Under the pieces are notes generated by a model. It saw only the letters and a program-made list of their open reading frames with translations. It ran no database searches and was not told the DNA's origin. This document shows, one piece after another, positions 8,201-16,465 of a stretch of 64,000 nt of DNA. The DNA comes from an uncultured Pelagibacteraceae bacterium. GTDB taxonomy: Bacteria > Pseudomonadota > Alphaproteobacteria > Pelagibacterales > Pelagibacteraceae. The position numbers and the translations under genes were made by a program. Position 1 is the first letter of the stretch; the number at the start of each line of letters is the position of its first letter. The stretch is from assembly GCA_902603905.1 (NCBI GenBank), contig CACKWM010000004.1, positions 16,163 through 80,162 of the forward strand, given 5' to 3'.

Positions 8201-8416
8201 ATGAAAATATTATCAGGTCTAACCGGCACGATAAATAGCTTAACTAGCGTAGTTATTGCTTTGTTAGGATTAGGTATCGTTGTTTCTCTACTTGGTGGAA
8301 ATGTTCCATTTGTAGGTGGAGTGGCAGATAACATAGTAAGTCTGGTTCAAGGTTTAGGTGATGCAGGTATAGTTGGCTTAGTAGCGGCTATTATCATTTT
8401 GAACCTATATAAATAG
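8201..8416 (+). CDS. Small two-helix hydrophobic protein, first copy (71 residues)
   Basis: The protein is almost wholly hydrophobic, with two helices: residues 15-32 (SVVIALLGLGIVVSLLG) and 55-70 (GIVGLVAAIIILNLYK). Between them lies GNVPFVGGVADNIVSLVQGLGDAG. The second copy at 8526-8762 has the same plan and the shared pattern G.NVPF.G..V..NI.SL...LG..G. A good ribosome site (AGGGAG, 8189-8194) precedes the ATG by six bases. I recognise no named family. Pore-forming, bacteriocin-like or membrane-scaffold roles are conceivable but not shown. Confidence 0.7.
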   Translation: MKILSGLTGTINSLTSVVIALLGLGIVVSLLGGNVPFVGGVADNIVSLVQGLGDAGIVGLVAAIIILNLYK

Positions 8417-8477
8417 AGGAAGATTAACTAAATTAAGTTAGCAACCTCCCTCTCTTGCTAATGGTTATATGTAAAAT

Positions 8478-8508
8478 TCCCTAATCTTACACCTTGTAAG
8501 ATTAGGGA
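8478..8508 (+). promoter_or_regulatory. Perfect 13-bp intergenic hairpin between the two hydrophobic genes
   Basis: TCCCTAATCTTAC (8478-8490) and GTAAGATTAGGGA (8496-8508) form a perfect stem with a five-base loop. No T-run follows on either side, so it does not look like a simple intrinsic terminator. It ends just before the ribosome site of the second gene (AAGGAAGG, 8513-8520). An mRNA-processing or stabilising element, or an attenuator setting the ratio of the two proteins, would fit. Confidence 0.6.
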
Positions 8509-8525
8509 TTTAAGGAAGGAAAATT

Positions 8526-8762
8526 ATGAATAGTTGGATTTCAAAAATTACAAGTTACTTAAACAAATTTTTAGAAGTTGGAGTTTTGCTGTTAGGAGTT
8601 TCTGTTATAGCAGAAATACTGTTTGGCCCTAATGTGCCTTTTTTTGGTTCACAAGTAACTGAAAATATAATTTCGTTGCTTAATAGCCTAGGTAACCAAG
8701 GTACTGCTGCTTTAATAGTAGTTTTCGCAGTATTATTCGTTTACAGAAAATTTTTAAAGTAA
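8526..8762 (+). CDS. Small two-helix hydrophobic protein, second copy (78 residues)
   Basis: This is a paralog of the 71-residue protein just upstream. It has an N-terminal amphipathic stretch (NSWISKITSYLNKFLEVG), a first helix (VLLLGVSVIAEILFG), a central PNVPFFGSQVTENIISLLNSLG segment and a second helix (ALIVVFAVLFVYRKFLK). Divergence between copies suggests an old duplication. A strong purine-rich ribosome site (AAGGAAGG, 8513-8520) lies between the hairpin and the ATG. Function unknown; the pair may form a hetero-oligomer in the membrane. Confidence 0.7.
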   Translation: MNSWISKITSYLNKFLEVGVLLLGVSVIAEILFGPNVPFFGSQVTENIISLLNSLGNQGTAALIVVFAVLFVYRKFLK

Positions 8763-8812
8763 ATATTAAACATAGTTTTTTAAAATTTAAATTTCTAAGA
8801 AAATATTTTTGC

Positions 8813-9232
8813 TTATTTTCCAATGAAATGATGTAATATTTTTCTGGTATGATTTTCTAATCTATGCTCAAATAAATATAAACCCTGCCAAGTTCCAAGT
8901 ATAATTTTATTCTCTTTTACACTTAAAGTTAAATGGCTATTTGTTAAGGTAGATTTAATATGTGCAGGCATATCATCTTTGCCTTCGGTTGAATGTTTAT
9001 AAATTTTATCATCCATAGGAACTAATTTCTTAAAAAAATTATTTAAATCATACAAAACATCTGGATCTGCATTTTCTTGAATGGTTAAAGACGCGCTTGT
9101 ATGCAAAATGTTTAGATTTAAAATACCATTAAAAAGTTTGTTTTTATTTACAAAATCTTGTGCTTGTCTGGTAAAATCATACAATCCAGGTCCATTTGTT
9201 TTAATAATAATTTCATGAAAGATTTGCTTCAT
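8813..9232 (-). CDS. YjbQ/UPF0047 family protein
   Basis: The 139-residue protein has the YjbQ family pattern: LNLNILHTSASLTIQENADPDV, then DMPAHIKSTL and the end region LGTWQGLYLFEHR. Members are small cytosolic beta-rich trimers; YjbQ can supply weak thiamine-phosphate synthase activity, but the main role is unclear. The conserved His in LHTSAS and the His in PAHIK are present. It is followed on the minus strand by nothing close, and its start lies two bases after the preceding cupin gene. Confidence 0.9.
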   Translation of the reverse strand: MKQIFHEIIIKTNGPGLYDFTRQAQDFVNKNKLFNGILNLNILHTSASLTIQENADPDVLYDLNNFFKKLVPMDDKIYKHSTEGKDDMPAHIKSTLTNSHLTLSVKENKIILGTWQGLYLFEHRLENHTRKILHHFIGK

Positions 9233-9234
9233 AA

Positions 9235-9663
9235 TTAATTTTTTGATTTAAAGTCAATTCCATATTTTGATCTTGGTCCTTTTCTTAATCCAAAAGGGCC
9301 TGGAATAAATAAAGTTAAAGGTTTTGTACCAGGTTTTAAATCAACTCTATGAAGATTATTAGCTGATCTAAATCCAATATACCCAGGTGGTCTCCAATGC
9401 TTTCCTGTATTTGTGGTTTCCCAATAACCACCGCGTAAAATTATAGTTATGTAAGGACATAAATGAGAATGAACTCCTTCACCATGATCATCATTTAACA
9501 TTTCATGTATTATAATATTAAAAGGAAACCATTTTGGTCTATGTCTAAATAACAAATAATAACGATTTAACCATGGTTTAGCATTATTATAATTTGGATG
9601 AGATGGTCCTCGATCTAATACTAATTTTTTTCGTCCTATTTTATCAAGCAACTTTAGGATCAT
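9235..9663 (-). CDS. Cupin-fold protein
   Basis: The 142-residue product carries a cupin-like metal-binding layout: HEMLNDDHGEGVHSHLCPYITIILRGGYWE, with several His and a Glu, and later a second His in NNLHRVDLKPG. Such small cupins act as dioxygenases, isomerases or ligand binders; the substrate is unknown. An N-terminal aromatic stretch (WLNRYYLLFRHRPKWFPF) may form a lid or interface. It sits between bamB and the yjbQ-like gene with two-base spacers, so it is probably co-transcribed. Confidence 0.6.
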   Translation of the reverse strand: MILKLLDKIGRKKLVLDRGPSHPNYNNAKPWLNRYYLLFRHRPKWFPFNIIIHEMLNDDHGEGVHSHLCPYITIILRGGYWETTNTGKHWRPPGYIGFRSANNLHRVDLKPGTKPLTLFIPGPFGLRKGPRSKYGIDFKSKN

Positions 9664-9665
9664 TA

Positions 9666-10970
9666 TTAATTAAGTTTAATAATAGAATTTTCTTTAATTA
9701 TATATAAATTTTGATTTAAAACAAATGGTCTTGATATCTTTTCATTATCTATTTTAAGCATTGATATAGTTTTGCCTAAGCTAGCATCAATAACCAATAA
9801 CCTTCCATGATTTGTTGTCAAATAAATGTTTTTTGATCCCATAATAAATCCAATTGGTTTAATTTGTGATCGTTTTTTCTTATTAAATTGTTTAAAAATA
9901 TCAGTCTTTCTGATAATATTTCCTTGTCGACTATCTATAACTACTAAAAATCCTTCCATTGTTACTGTTAAAATTAAATTATTAACTATAGTTGATGTTA
10001 AGGTGGAGTTTATTTTATGCTGCCAGTTTATGATTCCAGTTTTCAAGTCTACTGAAAAAAACTCATTTTTGTCGTTGGATAAATAAATTGAATTTTTGCC
10101 TGCTACCAAAACAGATGATTTTGTAAAAAAAGACTGGCCAACTACTTTTGTATTGTGTGTAGGTGTAAGCCATAATAATTCTCCATCATCAATATTAACT
10201 GCAGATATATCTCCTATAGAATTATTAAAATAAACTTTATTGTCTTTAATAACCAAAGAAAGTTTTTTTACGGATTTTATAAGCGATGCTTCAGTTTTTA
10301 TATTCCAAATTTCAGTTCCATCTTTTATTGAATAACATCTTAAAATATTTTTAGAATCAATTGCAAAAAATTTATCCTTATAAACTTTAACTTGCGAGTT
10401 AAAATGTGCAGAATTATTTTTTGACCATAATAATTCTCCAGTTTTAATGTTCATTGCGTACAATTTTGCAATAGTATCTACTACTATTAAAGTATCTTTG
10501 TTATTAGCAAAAAATAGTATTGGTTTTAAGTTTTTTTCTGATTTTGAATAATGATTTTTTTTCCAGATCAATTTTGAAGAATTGTCAAATTTAAGTATTG
10601 ATCCTTTATTATCAAAAAAAATAACATTATTATTTGAAAAAATAATGCTTGGTTCAAATTGATTAAAATTATCTATTTTTGAAAACTTAAATCTAGAAAT
10701 GCTCTTTAATTTACCATTATAGTTAGTTCTGCCATTATTATTGCTTAAGTTGTTAATAAAACTATTATTAACAACTTTTCCCTTTAAATTTATTTTTAGA
10801 TTTATATTAAATTCAGTTTCTTGAACTTTTTCATCTTTAAATAATACTTCGATAAGTTTTTTTTTCTCTATAGATATTTTTTCACTTTTTGTCCAAAAGT
10901 TAGATTTTTTATTTAAAGAACAATTAGTTACAAATACTATTAATAATAAGGTACTTAAAAATCTAATCAC
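9666..10970 (-). CDS. bamB: BamB-like outer-membrane assembly lipoprotein (PQQ-type beta-propeller)
   Basis: The 434-residue protein begins with a lipoprotein signal (FVTNC, Cys at residue 17). The mature part holds repeated beta-propeller blades: LYAMNIKTGELLWSKN, LRCYSIKDGTEIWNIK, ISAVNIDDGELLWLTP, FFSVDLKTGIINWQHK, LVVIDSRQGNIIRK. This is the BamB architecture, a non-essential part of the BAM complex that inserts outer-membrane proteins. The upstream neighbour is a YfgM-like protein, the arrangement usual in proteobacteria, though der is not adjacent here. Identity as BamB rests on fold and context. Confidence 0.8.
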   Translation of the reverse strand: MIRFLSTLLLIVFVTNCSLNKKSNFWTKSEKISIEKKKLIEVLFKDEKVQETEFNINLKINLKGKVVNNSFINNLSNNNGRTNYNGKLKSISRFKFSKIDNFNQFEPSIIFSNNNVIFFDNKGSILKFDNSSKLIWKKNHYSKSEKNLKPILFFANNKDTLIVVDTIAKLYAMNIKTGELLWSKNNSAHFNSQVKVYKDKFFAIDSKNILRCYSIKDGTEIWNIKTEASLIKSVKKLSLVIKDNKVYFNNSIGDISAVNIDDGELLWLTPTHNTKVVGQSFFTKSSVLVAGKNSIYLSNDKNEFFSVDLKTGIINWQHKINSTLTSTIVNNLILTVTMEGFLVVIDSRQGNIIRKTDIFKQFNKKKRSQIKPIGFIMGSKNIYLTTNHGRLLVIDASLGKTISMLKIDNEKISRPFVLNQNLYIIKENSIIKLN

Positions 10971-11607
10971 TAAAATCTCTATTTAATCTTTTTTCAGCTT
11001 CTATTTTAATATTTTGGTTACTATTTTCTAAAGTTAAAATTTGATTAAAAAATTCTTTGGATTTTTGTTTATGATTTTTATAATAAAAATATTCTGCCAT
11101 TAAATAAAGTGCGTGTGATTTCCAAACACTATCTGAATTAATAATAGGATTTAAAATTTTAATTAAATTATTTTCAGATTCAAATTCTGAATTAAATAAA
11201 GCTTTTTTATAAATTACCAAATTTTTAATTTCTTTTTCTAAACTTGTTTCGTTTATTATTGTATCAAAAAGTTCATTTATTTTTTCATTTTCACTAATGA
11301 TATTATTATCAATTAGAAAATATAGAGCTAATGGTGAATAAGTTCTATCTTTTTCATTAACTATATCTATTAATTCATTTTTTACTTTATTTTTATTTCC
11401 AGAAATAAATTCTATTTTTGCAAAATTATACCTGTCAGCTAATTTAATTTTATTTTTTTTTTCAAATTCTTCAAAAACAAAATATCCAAAAAGAATTAAA
11501 ACTAGTGTTGAAATTACAATTATTATTTTTTTTGTATTTTTAACAAAAAAAACTTTAATTTTCTCTTTTCTAGTATTTTCGTTTATTATTGCTGTATCTT
11601 CATCCAT
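10963..11607 (-). CDS. YfgM-like inner-membrane anchored TPR protein
   Basis: The 214-residue protein has a short polar N-terminus, one transmembrane helix (IIIVISTLVLILFGYFVFEEF, about residues 28-48) and a helical periplasmic domain with weak TPR features. This matches the YfgM group, an ancillary partner of the SecYEG translocon and periplasmic chaperones in E. coli. It overlaps the start of bamB by eight bases, so translation is coupled. The sequence is very Lys/Asn/Ile-rich, as expected in so AT-rich a genome. Confidence 0.7.
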   Translation of the reverse strand: MDEDTAIINENTRKEKIKVFFVKNTKKIIIVISTLVLILFGYFVFEEFEKKNKIKLADRYNFAKIEFISGNKNKVKNELIDIVNEKDRTYSPLALYFLIDNNIISENEKINELFDTIINETSLEKEIKNLVIYKKALFNSEFESENNLIKILNPIINSDSVWKSHALYLMAEYFYYKNHKQKSKEFFNQILTLENSNQNIKIEAEKRLNRDFSD

Positions 11608-11609
11608 GA

Positions 11610-14279
11610 TTAAATCATATTTCGTAAAACGTACTGAAGTATCCCTCCATTTTTATAATATTCTAATTCATTCTTAGTATCAATTCTGCAAAGTGTCTTA
11701 ATTTTTTTTATGTCTCCAGATATATATTTTATTTCCACTTCCACTTTATCTGAAGGTAAAATACCTTTTTCTATATCAATTACACTTAATAATTCTGATC
11801 CAATCAACTTTAGACTTAATCTGTCCATTTCATCAATAAACTGAAGCGGAAGTATACCCATGCCAATCAAATTTGACCTGTGTATCCTTTCAAAACTTTC
11901 AGCTATAACAATTTTTACACCTAACAGTTTTGTACCTTTTGCAGCCCAATCTCTAGATGATCCTGTTCCATATTCTTTTCCACCTATAACAACTAGATCT
12001 GTTCCTCTTTTTTTATACTCTGTAACGGCATCATAAACTGGCATCACTTTTCCTTCTGGGTATAATTTTGTAAAACCACCTTCGGTTCCAGGTGCCATCT
12101 CATTTCTTATTCTTATATTTCCAAAAGTTCCTCTCATCATTACTTCATGGTTTCCTCTTCTTGATCCATATGAATTATAATCTTTTGTCAAAATTTGATG
12201 TTTCATAAAATATTCACCAGTAGGGCTATCTTTTTGAATGGAGCCTGCTGGTGAAATATGATCAGTTGTAATCATGTCTCCTAAAATTAATAAAGGTCTT
12301 GCATTTTTTATTTCTTTAAACCCCTCTGGATCATTTTCTAAATTTTCAAAAAATGGTGGTTTTTTTACATAAGTTGAACTTTCGTCCCAATTATAAATGC
12401 TACTTTTTACAGTTTTGATTTTTTGCCACTGTTCTGGCCCTTTAGAAATATTTAAATATCTTTTTACAAACATTTCAGGGTTTAAAGAACTTCTTAAAGT
12501 ATCTTCAATTTCTTTATTTGAAGGCCAAAGGTCTTTTAAATAAATATCTTTACCTTCAGAATTTTTGCCTAATGAATCATTATAAAGATCAAATTCCATA
12601 TGGCCTGCTAATGCATAAGCAACAACAAGCGGAGGTGATGCTAGATAATTAGCTTTAATTAATGGTGATATTCGTCCTTCAAAATTTCGATTTCCTGACA
12701 AAACCGAAACTGCATAAATGTTATCTTTTTTTATAGATTCAGAAATGTTTACATCTAAAGGTCCAGAATTTCCAATACAAGTTGTACAACCATATCCAAC
12801 TAAATTAAAACCTAATTTATCTAAAAATAGATTTAATCCAGCTTTGGCTAAATAGTCAGTCACAACCTGTGAGCCTGGTGCTAATGAAGTTTTTACCCAT
12901 GGTTTAGTTTTTAATCCAAACTCTACAGCTTTTTTTGCTAATAACCCTGCTCCAATTAAAACATTTGGATTTGAAGTGTTTGTGCAAGAAGTTATGGCAG
13001 CAATTAAAATTGAACCATCTTTAATTTCATAATCTGTGCCTAAAACTTTTGAAGTATTAGGTTTTTTTCTTTTTGTTGTACTTTCAAAAATTATTTTAAA
13101 ATTTTCTGATGCTTTAGTTAATAAAACTTTATCTTGTGGTCTCTTTGGACCAGAGATTGTTGGAACAATTGTAGACATATCTAATGATAAAGTATCAGTA
13201 AATTCAATATCCTCACTTGACCATAAACCTTGTTCTTTTGCATACTCTTCAACAATTTGCAAAGTCGAACTGCTTCTACCTGAAAATTTTAAATATTTTA
13301 AAGTTTCATTATCGATTGGAAAAAATCCACAAGTTGCGCCATACTCTGGAGCCATATTTGCAATAGTAGCTCTATCGGCTAAAGATAAATTCTTTAAACC
13401 TTCTCCATAAAACTCTACAAATTTACCAACTACGCCCTTGTCTCTAAGCATTTTTACAACAGTTAAAACTAAGTCAGTTGCAGTTGTTCCTTCAGGCAAT
13501 TTATTAGTCATTTTAAAACCTATAACTTCTGGAATTAACATTGAAATAGGTTGACCCAACATGCCTGCTTCAGCTTCAATGCCTCCAACTCCCCATCCAA
13601 GAACTGATAACCCATTAACCATAGTTGTGTGACTATCTGTTCCAACTAAAGTATCTGGAAATAAAAAATCTTTTCCTTCAAATTTTTCAGTCCAAACTAC
13701 CTTTGATAAATACTCTAAGTTTACTTGGTGACAAATGCCTGTTCCTGGAGGAACAATTCTAAAATTATTAAAAGCTTGCTGTCCCCATTTTAAAAAAGAA
13801 TATCTTTCTCCATTTCTTTCAAATTCTATCTCAACATTTTTTTTTAAAGAGTCTTTGTTAGCAAATTTATCCACTTGAACAGAGTGATCAATTACCAAGT
13901 CTACTCTGGAAAGTGGGTTAATAGTATTTGGATCTTTATTTTTTTCTTTAACAGCCTCTCTCATGGCTGCTAGGTCTGCAACAGCTGGAATCCCAGTATA
14001 ATCTTGTAATAGAACTCTTGCTGGGCGATAAGATATTTCTGTAGAAGATTTTTTCTTTTGAAGCCAATTTTTTATTGCTTCTATTTGATTTTTTGTAACG
14101 GTTAAATCATCTTCATATCTTAACAAATTTTCTAATAGTACTTTTAAAGATTTTGGAAGTTTTGAAATTCCACTTAATCCATTTTTTTCAGCTTCTAAAA
14201 GAGAAAAATATTTATAATCTTTTCCATCAATACTGATCGTTTTCAAAGAATTATAAGAATTTTTTTGCCCAGGTTTCAT
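11610..14279 (-). CDS. acnA: Aconitate hydratase A
   Basis: The 889-residue protein is full length for AcnA, the TCA-cycle enzyme that converts citrate to isocitrate with a 4Fe-4S cluster. Cluster ligands are visible in ITSCTNTSNP and in the paired cysteines of GYGCTTCIGNSGPL. Other signatures are LVGTDSHTTMVNGL, FEGRISPLIKANYLASPPLVVAYALAG, and the swivel-domain GGKEYGTGSSRDWAAKG. It sits between a YfgM-like gene (two-base gap) and a LysE-type gene (three-base gap), all on the minus strand, so it may be read in one long transcript. Confidence 0.97.
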   Translation of the reverse strand: MKPGQKNSYNSLKTISIDGKDYKYFSLLEAEKNGLSGISKLPKSLKVLLENLLRYEDDLTVTKNQIEAIKNWLQKKKSSTEISYRPARVLLQDYTGIPAVADLAAMREAVKEKNKDPNTINPLSRVDLVIDHSVQVDKFANKDSLKKNVEIEFERNGERYSFLKWGQQAFNNFRIVPPGTGICHQVNLEYLSKVVWTEKFEGKDFLFPDTLVGTDSHTTMVNGLSVLGWGVGGIEAEAGMLGQPISMLIPEVIGFKMTNKLPEGTTATDLVLTVVKMLRDKGVVGKFVEFYGEGLKNLSLADRATIANMAPEYGATCGFFPIDNETLKYLKFSGRSSSTLQIVEEYAKEQGLWSSEDIEFTDTLSLDMSTIVPTISGPKRPQDKVLLTKASENFKIIFESTTKRKKPNTSKVLGTDYEIKDGSILIAAITSCTNTSNPNVLIGAGLLAKKAVEFGLKTKPWVKTSLAPGSQVVTDYLAKAGLNLFLDKLGFNLVGYGCTTCIGNSGPLDVNISESIKKDNIYAVSVLSGNRNFEGRISPLIKANYLASPPLVVAYALAGHMEFDLYNDSLGKNSEGKDIYLKDLWPSNKEIEDTLRSSLNPEMFVKRYLNISKGPEQWQKIKTVKSSIYNWDESSTYVKKPPFFENLENDPEGFKEIKNARPLLILGDMITTDHISPAGSIQKDSPTGEYFMKHQILTKDYNSYGSRRGNHEVMMRGTFGNIRIRNEMAPGTEGGFTKLYPEGKVMPVYDAVTEYKKRGTDLVVIGGKEYGTGSSRDWAAKGTKLLGVKIVIAESFERIHRSNLIGMGILPLQFIDEMDRLSLKLIGSELLSVIDIEKGILPSDKVEVEIKYISGDIKKIKTLCRIDTKNELEYYKNGGILQYVLRNMI

Positions 14280-14282
14280 ATT

Positions 14283-14873
14283 CTATAAATAAAATGTAGC
14301 TATACAACTTACAAGCAAGAATGACATAATATAATTAAAGTTTTTAATAAATTTTTCATTTGTTGCAAATTTTCTTAAAAATTTACCCAGTAATGACCAA
14401 AAAGAAATGCTAAAACATGCAAAAAAGAAAGATACTCCTATTATCCAAATAGAATGTTCCAAATAATGATTTGTGCTATCTACAAAAGTTACAATTGTAA
14501 TAACACCTACTGAAACTCCTTTGGGATTAATAAATTGAAAAAAATAACTTTCAAAAAATTTGACTGGATTGTTAATTAAATTTCCAGATTTTGATTTTGA
14601 AAATGAAATTTTATAGGCAAAATAAATTAAAAAAATTGAACCTAAAACCTTTAATACATCTTGGATAATAGGGTACTTTTTAAAAGGAAATATTAAACCT
14701 ACATCTAAAATAGTTATCATTGATGTGTAACCTAAAGCTACTCCTAACATATGTGGTAGAGTTTTTTTTATACCAAAATTAAATGAGGAATAAGAAGCCA
14801 AAATATTATTAGGGCCTGGTGTACAACTTGTTACAAAACAAAATAACATTAATGATAATAAATTTGGATGCAT
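14283..14873 (-). CDS. LysE/RhtB-family amino-acid exporter
   Basis: The 196-residue membrane protein has about six hydrophobic helices and the LysE/RhtB signature near the N-terminus, CTPGPNNILASYSSFNFGIKKTLPHMLGVALGY. Members export amino acids such as lysine, homoserine or threonine. The helix containing FINPKGVSVGVITIVTF is also typical. The transported amino acid cannot be told from sequence. It is three bases upstream of acnA in the same direction. Confidence 0.88.
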   Translation of the reverse strand: MHPNLLSLMLFCFVTSCTPGPNNILASYSSFNFGIKKTLPHMLGVALGYTSMITILDVGLIFPFKKYPIIQDVLKVLGSIFLIYFAYKISFSKSKSGNLINNPVKFFESYFFQFINPKGVSVGVITIVTFVDSTNHYLEHSIWIIGVSFFFACFSISFWSLLGKFLRKFATNEKFIKNFNYIMSFLLVSCIATFYL

Positions 14874-14889
14874 GAATTTATTAATTTAT

Positions 14890-15231
14890 TTAAGCAATTT
14901 TTAAACCGTTTTTCGTCGGTTGAGATGGGTGCAATAAAACCACTTTCCCATCTTCTTCAAGAGCTCCTAGTACAAGAAATTCAGATTTAACTCCTGCAAT
15001 ATTTTTTTCTGGAAAGTTACAAACTCCAATTACTTGTTTTCCTTTTAAATTTTCTTCATTATAATAGTGTGTAATTTGGGCAGAAGATTGTTTGATTCCA
15101 ATTTCATTTCCAAAATTAACTTCAATAATTAAAGAGGGTTTTCTGGCTTTTTCATTTTTTTTAACAGAAATTACTGTTCCAATTCTTATATCTACTTTAT
15201 CAAATGTATCGTAGGTTATTTGTTCTTTCAT
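14890..15231 (-). CDS. CsaA-like tRNA-binding-domain protein
   Basis: Starting at the ATG at 15231 gives 113 residues, the normal CsaA length; a longer frame to 15282 would overlap the divergent argE start, so the shorter start is chosen. The fold is the EMAP-type OB domain: FDKVDIRIGTVISVKKNEKARKPSLIIEV, then QSSAQITHYY, GKQVIGVCNFPEKNIAGVKSEFLVLGA and the C-terminal VVLLHPSQPTKNG. CsaA binds tRNA and has been described as a secretion chaperone. Only about 27 bases separate its start from argE, so the divergent promoters must overlap. Confidence 0.85.
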   Translation of the reverse strand: MKEQITYDTFDKVDIRIGTVISVKKNEKARKPSLIIEVNFGNEIGIKQSSAQITHYYNEENLKGKQVIGVCNFPEKNIAGVKSEFLVLGALEEDGKVVLLHPSQPTKNGLKIA

Positions 15232-15258
15232 AAAATTAATATATAATTCATTTAATAT

Positions 15259-16449
15259 ATGAGTACAGAAAAAAATTTGCAAACACTGTATGAAAACTCT
15301 GTAAAAATACTTACAGATTTAATTGCTTTTAAAACTGTTTCAGGGGAAGATAATAATTCTTTAATCAATTATTGTGATGAAATTTTAAAAAAACTTGGCG
15401 CTACTTCTTTTAAAACTTTTGACGAAGATAAAAAAAGAGTCAATCTTTTTGCAACTCTAAAAGCTAAAAAACCAAACGGCAAAGCACCAATTATACTTTC
15501 CGGTCATACAGATGTTGTTCCGGTTTCAAAAGGATGGTCCACAAATCCATTTGAAGCGGTAATTAAAGAGGATAAACTTTATGGAAGAGGATCTTGTGAT
15601 ATGAAAGGTTTCATTGCATGTACTCTAGCGTATGCACCAATTTTTTCAAAATCTGATTTAAATAGAGATATTCATTTTTCTTTTACATTTGATGAAGAAA
15701 CTGCATGTAAAGGAGCTCCAATTTTAATTCAAGAATTAAAAAAAAGAGGGTTAAAAAATGGAATATGTATTGTTGGTGAACCAACAAACATGAAAATAAT
15801 TGATGCACATAAAGGTTGTTATGAATATACAACTTATTTTGAAGGTTTGGCTGGTCATAGTTCTCAGCCCGACAAAGGTGTAAGTGCTGTTGAGTATGCA
15901 GCAAGGTATGTAAATAAATTAATAGAATTACGACAGAAACTAAAAGATAGAGCGCCAAAAAATTCAATATTTAATCCTCCACATTCTACTCTTCAAATAG
16001 GAGGAGTTTTTGGAGGAATAGCACACAATGTAATTGCTGATAAATGTTTTGTAAATTGGGAAACAAGACCTGTGGTTAAAGAAGATGGAGTATTTTTAAA
16101 TACAGAATTAGACAAATATGCAAATGAAGTATTACTTCCGGAAATGAAAAAAGTTTTTCCAAGCTCATCGATTAAGAAAGAAATAATTGGAGAAATTATT
16201 GGTTTTGATCGAGTAAAAAATTCAGAAGCGTGTGAATTTGTATCTAGTATTACTGGTGACAACTCTAGAGAAGTTGTTTCATTTGGAACAGAAGCTGGTT
16301 TATTTCAAGAAATTGGTATAAGTACAGCAGTTTGTGGACCAGGTTCAATTGAACAAGCGCATAAAGTAGATGAATTTATTAAATTAGAGGAAATTAATAA
16401 ATGTTTGAAATTTCTTGATGGTATTAAAAATAAAACTATTAATTTATGA
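15259..16449 (+). CDS. argE: Acetylornithine deacetylase-like M20 metallohydrolase
   Basis: The 396-residue protein is an M20 peptidase-family enzyme most like ArgE, which removes the acetyl group from N-acetylornithine in arginine synthesis. Zinc-site motifs are LSGHTDVVP, YGRGSCDMKGF and FDEETACKGAP, with VGEPTNMKIIDAHKG and the late GTEAGLFQEIG. Substrate could also be another N-acyl amino acid such as succinyl-diaminopimelate, but the GRGSCDMKG and CDMKG context favours ArgE. It is the only plus-strand gene between 8.8 and 30 kb, divergent from csaA and convergent with the aldehyde dehydrogenase. Confidence 0.85.
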   Translation: MSTEKNLQTLYENSVKILTDLIAFKTVSGEDNNSLINYCDEILKKLGATSFKTFDEDKKRVNLFATLKAKKPNGKAPIILSGHTDVVPVSKGWSTNPFEAVIKEDKLYGRGSCDMKGFIACTLAYAPIFSKSDLNRDIHFSFTFDEETACKGAPILIQELKKRGLKNGICIVGEPTNMKIIDAHKGCYEYTTYFEGLAGHSSQPDKGVSAVEYAARYVNKLIELRQKLKDRAPKNSIFNPPHSTLQIGGVFGGIAHNVIADKCFVNWETRPVVKEDGVFLNTELDKYANEVLLPEMKKVFPSSSIKKEIIGEIIGFDRVKNSEACEFVSSITGDNSREVVSFGTEAGLFQEIGISTAVCGPGSIEQAHKVDEFIKLEEINKCLKFLDGIKNKTINL

Positions 16450-16465
16450 TTACAAATTTAAGTAA

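Noticed and set aside
15259-16449. ArgE-like gene as the missing ectoine-pathway deacetylase DoeB
   Set aside because: DoeB belongs to a different metallopeptidase group; the M20 motifs here fit ArgE better.
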